The notes: a model not told the origin generated them from the letters alone. A stretch of 49,272 nt of DNA from an uncultured beta proteobacterium (GCA_903894155.1 CAITPF010000014.1:1-49272), one strand, 5' to 3'. Shown: positions 26,374 through 35,057, counted from the stretch's first letter. A program made the numbers and translations.

Positions 26374-26907
26374 TTACTTCCGGCCGCAGGCCAGCATGCG
26401 GTTAAGGACATCGTCTTTCACCACGAAGTGATGCCACAGGGCCGATATCGCGTGCAGGGCGGCAAGAATCAGCAACCCGTTGGCGAGCCATTCATGTATT
26501 CCGACGACATTGCGTCGCAGCACTTTGTCGTCCGGCGCGATCGAGGCGATCTGTACCAGGTTGAACAGGTTGTCGCCGCGGATCCAGACTGCGGCAATCC
26601 CGACGACGACTGCTGCGGCGGTCAGGACATACAGCAGGTGGTGGACGCCCGTCGCGACGCGACCCATGGTGCCGTCGATCGCCGGGGGCAGGTGGTTCGC
26701 GCCGCTGCGGCGCCATTGCAGCCGTGCCACCAGCAGTACGGCCAGCAGGGCGCCGAGCGCGATGTGCGTGCTGCGTGCCATGATGCGCGGCGTATCCTTG
26801 GGGAACCAGTCGATGGTCTGGCCCAGCCCCCAAAGAACGATGATGAGCGCGGCGCACGCCCAGTGGAAGAAGATTGTCCTGGCGTCATGGATTGACGGGG
26901 TCGTCAT
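26374..26907 (-). CDS. Cytochrome b561 family protein
   Basis: A 177-aa inner-membrane dihaem cytochrome of the bacterial b561 type (YodB/CybB-like). Four helices are visible at about 11-30, 46-66, 86-108 and 138-162. Candidate haem ligands are His15 (FFHWACAAL), His48 (STHIALGA), and later His in GIHEWLANG and LHAISALWHH. Such proteins move electrons between quinone and periplasmic acceptors such as superoxide, or from thiosulfate or organic donors. No c-type or YceI partner is adjacent. A run of TATT/CATT-type hexamer repeats lies about 90-110 bases upstream. Confidence 0.9.
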   Translation of the reverse strand: MTTPSIHDARTIFFHWACAALIIVLWGLGQTIDWFPKDTPRIMARSTHIALGALLAVLLVARLQWRRSGANHLPPAIDGTMGRVATGVHHLLYVLTAAAVVVGIAAVWIRGDNLFNLVQIASIAPDDKVLRRNVVGIHEWLANGLLILAALHAISALWHHFVVKDDVLNRMLACGRK

Positions 26908-26994
26908 GATGGTTTCCGGATATGTCGTCGCTACGGCGGTCAGTCGTTGGAGTTACAGTCGAAATAGTAGTGCAATGGATGCTTGTAAATGAAT

Positions 26995-27018
26995 AGTATT
27001 CGTATTCGCATTCGTATT
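26995..27018. repeat. Four tandem hexamers (AGTATT, CGTATT, CGCATT, CGTATT), possible Fur-type site
   Basis: Four six-base units in a row lie in an AT-rich island between the divergent cytochrome b561 and GNAT genes, directly followed by ATATATAT-like sequence that could be a -10 region. On the minus strand the run reads as GAAT-containing hexamers, similar to the hexamer arrays that Fur binds in betaproteobacteria. Iron control of either gene is only a guess. Confidence 0.4.
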
Positions 27019-27072
27019 ATATATCGGTTGTGCCAGCATGAATAGCGGCCGGATCCCGGAGGGAGTATCTGC

Positions 27073-27579
27073 ATGAGTCACCGGATGACGCCACTGTTCG
27101 GGGCGCATGACGCCCCCGGACACTGGCAGGCTTTCGAGGAGCTTTTACGCGAGTACGCGGTGCGTGACCTTGCACAACCGCATCTGAGCACGATCTGGCG
27201 CGATCTCGAGAACCTGCCCGCGCGATACGCGGCACCGTCCGGGCGGGCCATATTGCTTCATATCGATGACGATCTCGCCGGCTGCATCGCCCTGGCCGGC
27301 ACGCGCGTCGCGGGGGCATGCGAAATCAAGCGACTCTATGTTCGTCACACCCATCGCGGCGAGGGTTGGGGTATGGTTTTGATGCGCGAAGCGTTGGGGC
27401 GTGCACGCGAGGCGGGTTACGGCGAGGCGGTCCTGAGCACCTGGCCCGACAATCCCAAGGCGCTGGCGCTTTATGCCTCGATGGGATTCGTCACGATTGC
27501 GCCCTTCAAGGACAGCCCTGACCAGGACCTGGTCTACCTCGGCTGCCCGCTTGGGCTTCAGGGCGCTGGCGCGCGCTGA
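27073..27579 (+). CDS. GNAT family N-acetyltransferase
   Basis: A 168-aa GNAT enzyme. The acetyl-CoA loop is EIKRLYVRHTHRGEGWGMVLM (motif A, R-G-E-G-W-G) at about 89-108, followed by YGEAVLSTWPDNPKALALYASMGF, the motif B region. Acceptor unknown. A strong ribosome site GGAGGGAG lies before the ATG. It is a relative of the second GNAT at 34560, sharing the pattern LRE..ENLP..YA and CEIKRLYVR, so the two may be old paralogues. The last 22 bases overlap the convergent SGNH gene. Confidence 0.86.
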   Translation: MSHRMTPLFGAHDAPGHWQAFEELLREYAVRDLAQPHLSTIWRDLENLPARYAAPSGRAILLHIDDDLAGCIALAGTRVAGACEIKRLYVRHTHRGEGWGMVLMREALGRAREAGYGEAVLSTWPDNPKALALYASMGFVTIAPFKDSPDQDLVYLGCPLGLQGAGAR

Positions 27580-28694
27580 TTGCGCAGCGCGTCGACGATT
27601 CCCTGGCGCTGCATTTCGTCAAACAAACGCGTGCCGAGCGCCTGCGCGCCGGCAGGCCCCATGTGAACGGCGTCATAAAAATCAGTCACCGGAAAAACGA
27701 CCGATCCCATGTCGAAGTAATAGCCTCCCGCTCTGGTGCATATTTCTTTCATCGCCGCGTTAATCGACAGGATCGATCGCTGGTAATCCAGACCGTTGAA
27801 TTTCCTTCCGTCGTAGGTGAATATCTCAGGCAGGCCCACACTGCGGCCGTCTCGCTCGATGGCGAACAGGTTCGGCTGCGATACGCAAATTGGCTTCGCG
27901 CCATAGCGCGTCGTGATCGTCGACACGATGGTATCGAGGCGTCGCGCAAACGCTGCGGTGTTCCTTTTCACCAGGTCGTCGATATCGGGCGCCGTTTGCG
28001 TGGCCGTGTATTGATCGGCTTTTGGCCTGTTCTGATTGTGCCAGGCAAACTGATTGCCCTGGTTGCCCTGGATCAGGCGCTTGAGGGTTCGACCGAGTCC
28101 GTACAGGGCTGAATGCTGGCTCAGGGCATAGCTCAGGGGCGCTTCGACAATCTTGCGGTTCAGGTCGAAGTCGAGTTGGGGCGAAAGGCGGATTCCGGCG
28201 TCGTTGATGCCGATGTACAACAGAAAGTACTTGGGTTTCAGGCCCGGGATGATTGGGAACCAGTGATCGAGCGCCTCGATGTGCGCGAATGTACTGTGCC
28301 CGTCGACCCCGGCGTTCGCCAGGCAGACGCGCCGTCCCAGGTCGTTTCCGAGCAGTCCCTGCAATACGTCCTGGAATGTTTGCCCGTCGGGGATGAATAG
28401 CTGGTCTGTGGTTGATCCGCCCACGCTCAGGATTTCGATCGAGCGCGGATCCTCGCACTGACCGCGCAGTCCGTAGGCGTCGCGTGTATAGGTGACGGTC
28501 GGCATCGCGCTGCCATAAAGCGCTTCGGAGTTGTATGTCCTGTGGACGTTTCGCTGCAGGTTGATGCGCTCGAGGCTGCGCCAGGGGTCATCAGAAAACC
28601 ACGATCCGAACATGAGCTCAAGCGCCGCGACGCCGATCAGCAGCGCGAGCATCGCGCCGATCAAAAGATACACGGTTGCTTTCATCCGGCGCAT
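27558..28694 (-). CDS. Membrane-anchored SGNH/GDSL-like hydrolase
   Basis: A 378-aa protein with one N-terminal helix (about 8-28) and a periplasmic SGNH domain. Block I is SVGGSTTDQ with Ser94, block II AGVDGHST near 128-135, block III LLYIGINDAG at 159-167, and block V DAVHMGPAGA near 345 with Asp and His. This fits exported esterases or acetyltransferase partners of the AlgJ/AlgX/DltD kind that modify surface polysaccharides. No polysaccharide genes are near, so its substrate is open. ATG 28685 is an alternative start. It is downstream of kup on the same strand but separated by 64 bases. Confidence 0.8.
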   Translation of the reverse strand: MRRMKATVYLLIGAMLALLIGVAALELMFGSWFSDDPWRSLERINLQRNVHRTYNSEALYGSAMPTVTYTRDAYGLRGQCEDPRSIEILSVGGSTTDQLFIPDGQTFQDVLQGLLGNDLGRRVCLANAGVDGHSTFAHIEALDHWFPIIPGLKPKYFLLYIGINDAGIRLSPQLDFDLNRKIVEAPLSYALSQHSALYGLGRTLKRLIQGNQGNQFAWHNQNRPKADQYTATQTAPDIDDLVKRNTAAFARRLDTIVSTITTRYGAKPICVSQPNLFAIERDGRSVGLPEIFTYDGRKFNGLDYQRSILSINAAMKEICTRAGGYYFDMGSVVFPVTDFYDAVHMGPAGAQALGTRLFDEMQRQGIVDALRNQRAPAP

Positions 28695-28758
28695 TCAATC
28701 CCCGCTCATTCAGCGAATCCAGGCCGGAAATAAAACGACGAGGTTCAGTTTCAGCAGT

Positions 28759-30645
28759 TCACAGCACAACCTGCGCACCAAGTTCGACGACGCGGTTGGA
28801 CGGAATCTTGAAGAACGCCGTTGCGCTTCCCGCGTTGCGGAATAGTGCGACGAAAATCAGCTCGCGCCAGTAGGCCATTTCGGACCCGAGTTTTGGAATG
28901 AGTGTCTCGCGTCCCAGGAAGAAGGAGGTGTCCATCAGGTCGAGCGTCGGCGCGTGGGGCAGACCAGCACACAGCGCGAGCGCGGCCGGAATGTCCGGGT
29001 CGTCCTTGAAGCCGTAATTGACCGTGACCTGATAAAAGGTATCTGCAAGTTCGCTGACCTGCAGCCGTTCTGCAAGCGGCACATAAGGCATTTCCGCCAC
29101 GGAAACGCTCAGGATGATGACCTGCTCGTGCATGACTTTGTAATGCTTCATGCTGTGCAGCATCGCGTGTGGAACGGTCGCCGGGTTTGACGTCATGAAG
29201 ACCGCGGTGCCCGGTATGCGGTCGATCCCACCTTGTGCGAGGCTCGTCACGAAAGGCTTGAGTTCCATGGCGTCGGACTCAAGTCGCTGGCCCAGCAATT
29301 CCCGGCCGCGCTTCCAGGTCGTGAGCAGGATGAACACGACCAGGCCGAAGGCGAGCGGAAACCAGCCGCCGTCGGGAATTTTCACCATATTGGCGAAAAA
29401 GAAGCCAAAGTCGATCACGAGAAAGGGTATCGCGCCGACAAAGGCGCGCAGCGGACTCCATTTCCAGAGTCGGACTGCGACGGCGACCGCCAGCACGTTG
29501 GTGATCAGCATCGTTCCCGTCACCGCGATACCGTACGCGGCGGCGAGGTTGGAGGAAGATCCGAAACCGATGACCAATCCGACGATGGAAATCAGCAGCA
29601 TCCAGTTGATCGCCGGCAGGTAGATTTGCCCGATTTCCTTGTCTGACGTGTGCTGAATGTCGAGCCGTGGCGTGTAGCCCAGCTGGATGGCCTGCTGCGT
29701 GATCGAAAAGGCTCCCGAGATGACTGCCTGGGATGCGATGATGGTCGCCACCGTGGCGAGGATCACCATCGGATAACGCGCCCAGTCCGGGGCGAGCAGA
29801 AAGAACGGGTTCTCTATGGCTGCCGGATCGGCCAGCAGCAGCGCGCCTTGTCCAAAATAATTGAGAACGAGCGCCGGCAGGACAAACCAAAGCCAGGCGT
29901 ACTGGATTGGCTTGGCGCCGAAGTGCCCCATGTCCGCATAGAGCGCTTCTGCCCCGGTAATGCACAGTACGACGGCACCGAGCGCGAAGAATCCCAGAAA
30001 CGAATTCGTGGCAAGAAAACGCATCGCGTAGAACGGATTGGCGGCAGCCAGGACCGAGGGGTGCTGGACGATCGCAATCGCGCCGAGCACGGCGATCACA
30101 GTGAACCAGACGATCATGATGGGCCCGAAGAGCGCGCCGATGCTGGCTGTCCCCCGCCGCTGGATCACGAAGAGCCCGATCAGCACCACCAGGGTGATGG
30201 GCAGGATGTACGGCTTGAACGCCGGGGTGATGATCTCAAGCCCTTCGACGGCGGAAAGGACCGAGATGGCCGGGGTGATCACGCCATCGCCATAGAACAG
30301 GGCGGCGCCGAACAGCCCGAGCGTGACCAGCAACTTTTGTTGCCATGATCCGACCTTGCCGTCCTGCAGGGCCAGGGTCATCAGGGCAATGATCCCGCCT
30401 TCGCCCTTGTTGTTCGCACGCATGATGAAACCGACGTACTTGATCGTGACGACGATGATCAATGACCAGAAGAAAAGCGAAAGGATGCCCAGGACGTTGT
30501 CCGGGGTGATCGGTACCGGATGATGCGAGCCGCCGAAAACTTCCTTGACGGAGTACAGGGGGCTTGTGCCGATGTCGCCATAGACGATTCCCAGCGCGGC
30601 CAGCGTCAGCGTTGCGAGGCGTTTTTTATCTACAGGTTGATGCAT
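28759..30645 (-). CDS. kup: Low-affinity K+:H+ symporter Kup
   Basis: A 628-aa KUP/HAK potassium transporter. The N-terminus has the K_trans signature LGIVYGDIGTSPLYSVKEVF near 15-35, followed by twelve helices and a C-terminal cytoplasmic domain (about 460-628). Kup takes up K+ with protons, mainly under acid or high osmolarity. ATG 30645 is the family start. It begins ten bases after the end of the KdpE-like regulator, in one operon with the sensor kinase, which suggests that its synthesis is controlled by potassium or turgor, unlike the constitutive E. coli gene. No kdpFABC is present in the window. Confidence 0.95.
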   Translation of the reverse strand: MHQPVDKKRLATLTLAALGIVYGDIGTSPLYSVKEVFGGSHHPVPITPDNVLGILSLFFWSLIIVVTIKYVGFIMRANNKGEGGIIALMTLALQDGKVGSWQQKLLVTLGLFGAALFYGDGVITPAISVLSAVEGLEIITPAFKPYILPITLVVLIGLFVIQRRGTASIGALFGPIMIVWFTVIAVLGAIAIVQHPSVLAAANPFYAMRFLATNSFLGFFALGAVVLCITGAEALYADMGHFGAKPIQYAWLWFVLPALVLNYFGQGALLLADPAAIENPFFLLAPDWARYPMVILATVATIIASQAVISGAFSITQQAIQLGYTPRLDIQHTSDKEIGQIYLPAINWMLLISIVGLVIGFGSSSNLAAAYGIAVTGTMLITNVLAVAVAVRLWKWSPLRAFVGAIPFLVIDFGFFFANMVKIPDGGWFPLAFGLVVFILLTTWKRGRELLGQRLESDAMELKPFVTSLAQGGIDRIPGTAVFMTSNPATVPHAMLHSMKHYKVMHEQVIILSVSVAEMPYVPLAERLQVSELADTFYQVTVNYGFKDDPDIPAALALCAGLPHAPTLDLMDTSFFLGRETLIPKLGSEMAYWRELIFVALFRNAGSATAFFKIPSNRVVELGAQVVL

Positions 30646-30655
30646 GCTAATTTCC

Positions 30656-31345
30656 TCAGGGCTGGAAACGGTAGCCGACACCGGTTTCCGTCAGCAGGTG
30701 TTGCGGTTGCGCGGGATCCCGCTCGAGCTTGTGGCGCAAGTGCCCGACGTAGACGCGCAGGTAATGGCTGCTTTCGATAAACGTGGGGCCCCAGATATCG
30801 CGCAGCAGGCTGCGCTGCGTCAGGACTTTTCCTGGATGCCCCAGCAGTGCGGATAGTAGCCGATACTCGGTGCGCGTCAGGTGAACCGGCGCCCCGGCGC
30901 GCAAGACCGTCCGAAGGGACAAATCCACTTCGATGTCGCCGAACCGGATGACGGGTGTTGCCTCGGCGGCATTGCGGCCCTGTCTGCGCAAGAGGGCGCG
31001 AACGCGCGCGCGAAGTTCGCCCACACTGAAAGGCTTGGTCAGGTAATCGTCGCCGCCCGCGTCCAATGCGTCGATTTTGTCGCTTTCCTGCGCGCGCGCT
31101 GAAAGGATCACGATCGGCGTGTCGGCCCACCCCCTGACATCGCGGATCAGATCCACGCCGTTGCCGTCCGGCAGCCCCAGATCCAGCACGATCAGGTCCG
31201 GCCTTTCGGCCCCGGCCAGGGCGAGGCCTTCGGCCATGGTCCCGGCCTCAATAACCCGACACCCCTCTTCCTCGAGCGCGACACGGACAAATCGTCTGAT
31301 CTGGCGCTCATCTTCGACGATGAGAACCTTGGCTGACAATGGCAT
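30656..31345 (-). CDS. kdpE: KdpE-like response regulator (OmpR family)
   Basis: A 229-aa two-domain regulator. The receiver holds Glu11-Asp12, phosphoacceptor Asp55 (LDLGLPDG) and Lys104 (TKPF). The C-terminal winged helix includes VHLTRTEYRLLSALLGHPG and YLRVYVGHLRHKLERDP, the KdpE/OmpR DNA-binding pattern. KdpE normally activates the high-affinity K+ ATPase operon. Here its start overlaps the kinase stop by one base (TAATG) and kup follows, so it probably regulates kup. Two direct repeats at 32960-32978 in front of the kinase gene are a plausible binding site. Confidence 0.92.
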   Translation of the reverse strand: MPLSAKVLIVEDERQIRRFVRVALEEEGCRVIEAGTMAEGLALAGAERPDLIVLDLGLPDGNGVDLIRDVRGWADTPIVILSARAQESDKIDALDAGGDDYLTKPFSVGELRARVRALLRRQGRNAAEATPVIRFGDIEVDLSLRTVLRAGAPVHLTRTEYRLLSALLGHPGKVLTQRSLLRDIWGPTFIESSHYLRVYVGHLRHKLERDPAQPQHLLTETGVGYRFQP

Positions 31346-32886
31346 TACGCAACTTCCTCTTCAATGGTTGGGGGGTCGCCGAGCTGGATGGTGAATCGCA
31401 CGCGCCCGCCAGCGCCTGCACAGTCCTCGGCGAAGATCGTCCCACCATGGGCATCGATGATCGACTTGCAGATCGCCAGGCCCAGGCCAGTGCCGGTTGC
31501 AGAGGATTCCGACCGTCCGCGCACGAACATCCGGAACAAATCGGCGGGGTTCGAGGACTTGAATCCCGACCCCCGGTCGGTGACTGAAATTTCGACGGCG
31601 TGATCGACACGACGCGCGGCGAGATCGATGACGGTGCCTTCAGGCGAATATTTGGCGGCGTTATCCAGCAGGTTGCACAGCACCCGCTCGATCAGGACTG
31701 CGTCGATATTCACCAGCGGAAGATCCTGCGCGAGCGACAGCTTTACCGGATGCTTGACGAGCGACGCGCCCATCAGCTTCAGGCTCGCCCCGATGACTTC
31801 TTCAACCGGCTGCCATTCGAGACGCAACTGGACTTCGCCAGCCCTGAGCCTGGCCATTTCCAGCAGATTGCTGACCATTGCCGAAAGGCGCTCGGCCTGT
31901 TCGCGCAAGGCCTGGGCCGTTTCAAGCGCAGAGGCGGGAAGCGGCGGCTTGTTCAGGAACAGTGAATCGGCAAGCCCCACCATCGCAGTCAGTGGGGTGC
32001 GTACATCGTGGGAAAGCGCCGAGAGGATCGAATTGCGCAGGCGCTCGGTCTGATTTTCGACTTCGGCGGCTTGCACAGCCTCTGCAAACTGGATCCGGTC
32101 GAGCACCACCGACACGAGCGATGCCGTCGTTCGGGCCAGTGCCAGCGCTTCGTCGGCGGCATCGTCGTCCACAGGATGATCGTCAAAGCGCAGTGCCAGT
32201 ACCCCGACCATCGCGTTCGGGGCACCTAAGGGCAGGTAGACCATTGCGAATCCAGTGCCCCGGTCCTCGACATCGCGAACGAATTCATGGCTTTTCATCG
32301 CAACCCGGGCCAGGATGCGGTCGATCCTGAGCGCTGAGCCCTCGGCCATTGCCCCGAACTCGCCGTCGGCATCGGCGCGCAGCATCAGCGATTGCGCCCC
32401 CAATTGCCGCTGCAGGAAGGACGTGACGTGTGCCTGGGCCTCTGCCCAGGTTGCCGCGCCCGCCAACGCGCGCGTCAGATCGTAGAGCGCGTAGGTGTTT
32501 GTTTCGCGGCGCTGCGCATCGTGCGCCTTTTCGCGCAGGCTTGCGGCCAGGTGCGCCGTGACAATGGCGGTCACCAGCATCACGGCCAGGGTGATGAGGT
32601 ACTGAAAATCGTTGATGACAAACGAGAAGCGCGGTGGCACGTAAAGGAAATCGAACGCGCCCACGCACAGGACGACAGCGAAGATCGCCGGGTTGCGTCC
32701 CAGGTTGACTGCCACCACGAGCACCGCCAGCAGGAAGATCATGGCAAGGTTCGCTGTCGCGATCTTGCTATAAAGTGCCTCGGTAATTAGCCAGGCGATG
32801 GCGCACACCAGGAGGGTGAGCTCATACCGCTTTGTCCGGGAAAACCGGTCAGTCGGCGAGGGCGGGCGGAAAGCGTTCAGAGGCAT
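31345..32886 (-). CDS. kdpD: KdpD-like sensor histidine kinase lacking the N-terminal KdpD/Usp half
   Basis: A 513-aa kinase equal to the C-terminal part of KdpD. Four helices of the DUF4118 module lie at about 22-118, a GAF-like domain at about 140-265, and the HisKA/HATPase core follows with phospho-His293 in LSALSHDVRTPLT, an N box in LLDNAAKYSPEG and G boxes in DRGSGF and GTGLGLAICK. Full KdpD is near 890 residues and starts with a KdpD and a universal-stress-protein domain; both are absent, and the upstream DNA belongs to a divergent MFS gene, so this is a true short form and not a window artefact. It heads the kdpD-kdpE-kup operon. Confidence 0.9.
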   Translation of the reverse strand: MPLNAFRPPSPTDRFSRTKRYELTLLVCAIAWLITEALYSKIATANLAMIFLLAVLVVAVNLGRNPAIFAVVLCVGAFDFLYVPPRFSFVINDFQYLITLAVMLVTAIVTAHLAASLREKAHDAQRRETNTYALYDLTRALAGAATWAEAQAHVTSFLQRQLGAQSLMLRADADGEFGAMAEGSALRIDRILARVAMKSHEFVRDVEDRGTGFAMVYLPLGAPNAMVGVLALRFDDHPVDDDAADEALALARTTASLVSVVLDRIQFAEAVQAAEVENQTERLRNSILSALSHDVRTPLTAMVGLADSLFLNKPPLPASALETAQALREQAERLSAMVSNLLEMARLRAGEVQLRLEWQPVEEVIGASLKLMGASLVKHPVKLSLAQDLPLVNIDAVLIERVLCNLLDNAAKYSPEGTVIDLAARRVDHAVEISVTDRGSGFKSSNPADLFRMFVRGRSESSATGTGLGLAICKSIIDAHGGTIFAEDCAGAGGRVRFTIQLGDPPTIEEEVA

Positions 32887-32959
32887 AGTGCTGCGGATCC
32901 TTGAAAGCGGAACGCCTGTGGCGCAGCCGCTTGTCAGGGTGAATCATTGTTGCGCGGCA

Positions 32960-32978
32960 GACGTAAAAATGTCGTAAA
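32960..32978. promoter_or_regulatory. Direct repeat GACGTAAA-3-GTCGTAAA, candidate KdpE-like binding site
   Basis: GACGTAAA (32960-32967) and GTCGTAAA (32971-32978) have an 11-base start-to-start spacing, the spacing used by tandem OmpR-family dimers. The site lies about 75 bases before the kinase start on minus and directly before a TTGACT (32981-32986) on plus. Autoregulation by the KdpE-like protein is an inference from position and spacing. Confidence 0.4.
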
Positions 32979-33006
32979 GATTGACTTGGTGTGTTCAAAT
33001 TCTTCA

Positions 33007-34167
33007 ATGGTAGAGCATCAAAGTACTCGACAAGGGTTCCTTCGTCTCATCACGTGTCTGGTCAGCCTTCATGCCTGCCTGATGACCTCGCGCGTGGCCT
33101 CCAGCCTCTGGGTGCTCAATGCCGGTCTGGGTGACTGGACAGTCGGTTTGCTGCTCAGTTTGTTTTCCGTAGGGCCGCTCATCCTTTCGCTCTGGTCTGG
33201 CCGTCTCGCCGACCGCTACGGATTTCACCTGCCGATGGGGTTAAGCGCGGCATTGGCGCTGGCCGGTACGGTGATTGCAGGTGTCTATCAAAGTCTCGAG
33301 ACACTGGCGGCCTGCGCCTTGCTCAATGGTGCGGCGGTGAGCATCGGCGAGGTGGCAATCCAGCGAACCGCCGGAAAGATGGCAGCGCATGGGGCCGACC
33401 TCAGGCGCGTTTTCAGCGCCATCGCGCTTTCTTCCTCAATGTCCAACGTGCTTGCGCCTGCCGTGGCGGGTCTGGTCATCGACTACGCCGGATACGCGCC
33501 GGCGTATCTGCTCGCTGCAGCGCTTCCCGCGCTTGCCTGGTGGATCGGGCGCCGCGTCGTTCGCGAAGACATGGCCACGGCGCGCAGGAATGTTCCGCTT
33601 GGCGAGGCATTGCAGTTGCTGTCAATCGAATCGGTGCGGAAATTATTGCTGATCAACCTGCTGCTCTCGGCGGCCTGGGATGTTCATTTTTTCGCCGTTC
33701 CGGTCATTGGACACGACCGGGGGATCAGTGCCTCGAGCGTCGGCGCAATCCTTTCCAGTTGTGCGATGGGCGCAACGCTGGTGCGCGTGTTGATTGCACG
33801 GTGGGCAGACCGCTTCGATGAGCGCCTCACGTTGCTTTCGGTGACGATCGTGACGATGGTCATGCTGATGGCGTATAACTGGTTGCCCGGCGTGCCCGGG
33901 ATGATGGCCGGTTCGGCCGTGCTTGGCATGGCAATCGGCTCGGTGCAGCCGATGATTCTGTCGGCGATGCATAAGGTCACCCCGCCGGCGCGCCATGGGC
34001 AGATACTCGGGCTGCGCATGCTCGCGACCAACGGAGCCACGGCGGGGATGCCCCTGATATTTGGCGCGCTCGCCACGCTGGGCGGCGCGGTGATCCCCAT
34101 GTGGATGATCGCCGGGGTGCTCGGGCTTTCGACAAAGCTGCTGCGCAAGCCCCGGCCAAGCGAATAG
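33007..34167 (+). CDS. MFS transporter
   Basis: A 386-aa permease with twelve predicted helices. The MFS signature WSGRLADRYGFHLPMG lies in loop 2-3, and its counterpart LIARWADRFDERL in loop 8-9, consistent with two homologous six-helix halves. I took ATG 33007 (MVEHQSTRQG); the frame is open to 32947, but those codons cross the regulatory repeats. There is no clear ribosome site, so the exact start is uncertain. Substrate unknown. It is divergent from the potassium operon and not evidently part of it. Confidence 0.82.
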   Translation: MVEHQSTRQGFLRLITCLVSLHACLMTSRVASSLWVLNAGLGDWTVGLLLSLFSVGPLILSLWSGRLADRYGFHLPMGLSAALALAGTVIAGVYQSLETLAACALLNGAAVSIGEVAIQRTAGKMAAHGADLRRVFSAIALSSSMSNVLAPAVAGLVIDYAGYAPAYLLAAALPALAWWIGRRVVREDMATARRNVPLGEALQLLSIESVRKLLLINLLLSAAWDVHFFAVPVIGHDRGISASSVGAILSSCAMGATLVRVLIARWADRFDERLTLLSVTIVTMVMLMAYNWLPGVPGMMAGSAVLGMAIGSVQPMILSAMHKVTPPARHGQILGLRMLATNGATAGMPLIFGALATLGGAVIPMWMIAGVLGLSTKLLRKPRPSE

Positions 34168-34257
34168 GCCCAGGCGCCTGGCCGCAACTCGCCTGCTGTG
34201 CACGAAAGACAAGTCGGGCTAGACTGAGAGGGTACCCTTATCCTTCAGGAAATCGTC

Positions 34258-34494
34258 ATGAACGGTCACGTTGCGCAGAAAACCCCCTATGGCGTCGAGG
34301 TCGAGGCAGGCAAGAGTTATTACTGGTGTGCCTGTGGCCTGAGCAAGAGCCAGCCTTTTTGCGACGGCTCGCACAAGGGCAGCGAATTTACGCCCGTCAA
34401 ATACGAGGCGTCGGACGCCAAGACTGTCTATTTTTGCGGCTGTAAGCAGACCGCTAACCAGCCGCTTTGCGACGGTGCCCACAAAAAGCTCTGA
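34258..34494 (+). CDS. Double CDGSH-type iron-sulfur protein
   Basis: A 78-aa protein with two CDGSH motifs. Motif one is C24-x-C26-x8-C35-D-G-S-H39; motif two is C60-x-C62-x8-C71-D-G-A-H75. Each three-Cys, one-His set holds one redox-active, pH-sensitive [2Fe-2S] cluster. Single-chain proteins with two such motifs belong to the mitoNEET-related class found in bacteria; roles in electron or cluster transfer are proposed, none proven for this type. The second motif has Ala for Ser, which does not remove a ligand. AGGA lies before ATG. Confidence 0.93.
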   Translation: MNGHVAQKTPYGVEVEAGKSYYWCACGLSKSQPFCDGSHKGSEFTPVKYEASDAKTVYFCGCKQTANQPLCDGAHKKL

Positions 34495-34559
34495 CCGCCC
34501 TGGCGCCGCTGCCGTTGCGCCTTGAGTGGTGAGCAAATCCTTCGCGCACGATTTCAGGC

Positions 34560-35057
34560 ATGAGCGCCATCGACATCCGGGAAGCGATTTTTCCAGCGCA
34601 GGCTGCGATCGTCCGCGAGATTTTTCGCGAGTATGCGGACGGGCTCGGCATCGATCTGTGTTTCCAGGGTTTTGAATCCGAATTGCGTGAGCTGCCCGGG
34701 AAGTATGCCCTGCCTCGCGGGCGGGTATTGCTTGCATTTGCACGCGGTGCCCTGATCGGGTGCGTGGCGATGAGGCCGGTCGATGACGCGGACTGCGAAA
34801 TGAAGCGGCTTTACGTGCGGCCCGAAGGGCGCGGGCTTGGCGCCGGCCGGCAGCTGGTACAGCGACTCTGCGGCATCGCTGAGTCAGCCGGGTATCGGCG
34901 AGTTTGCCTTGACACGCTGGCGACGATGCATGCGGCGCAATCGCTCTACGCTTCCCTGGGCTTTAAGCCGACTGCCCCGTACGTCTTCAATCCGACGGAG
35001 GGCGTCAAATTCTTTGCAAAGGATCTGTCGGTCACAACGGGATCCCTCGACGAATGA
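34560..35057 (+). CDS. GNAT family N-acetyltransferase
   Basis: A 165-aa GNAT enzyme. Acetyl-CoA binding motif A is EMKRLYVRPEGRGLGAGRQL at about 80-99, and motif B YRRVCLDTLATMHAAQSLYASLGF follows. It begins REAIFPAQAAIVREIFREYADGLGIDLCFQGFESEL, a pattern common among GNATs from Burkholderiales. The acceptor substrate is unknown. It follows the CDGSH gene on the same strand after 65 bases, but a shared role is not evident. Confidence 0.86.
   Translation: MSAIDIREAIFPAQAAIVREIFREYADGLGIDLCFQGFESELRELPGKYALPRGRVLLAFARGALIGCVAMRPVDDADCEMKRLYVRPEGRGLGAGRQLVQRLCGIAESAGYRRVCLDTLATMHAAQSLYASLGFKPTAPYVFNPTEGVKFFAKDLSVTTGSLDE

Noticed and set aside
32990-33060. tRNA-like D-arm string (TTCAATGGTAGAGC) at the start of the MFS gene
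   Set aside because: The D-arm-like bases are followed by no anticodon stem, no GGTTCGA T-arm and no acceptor stem; it is best read as chance similarity in the start region.
34168-34190. GGCCCAGGCGCCTGGCC palindrome after the MFS gene as a terminator
   Set aside because: The palindrome has no loop and no T-run, so a stable hairpin is unlikely.
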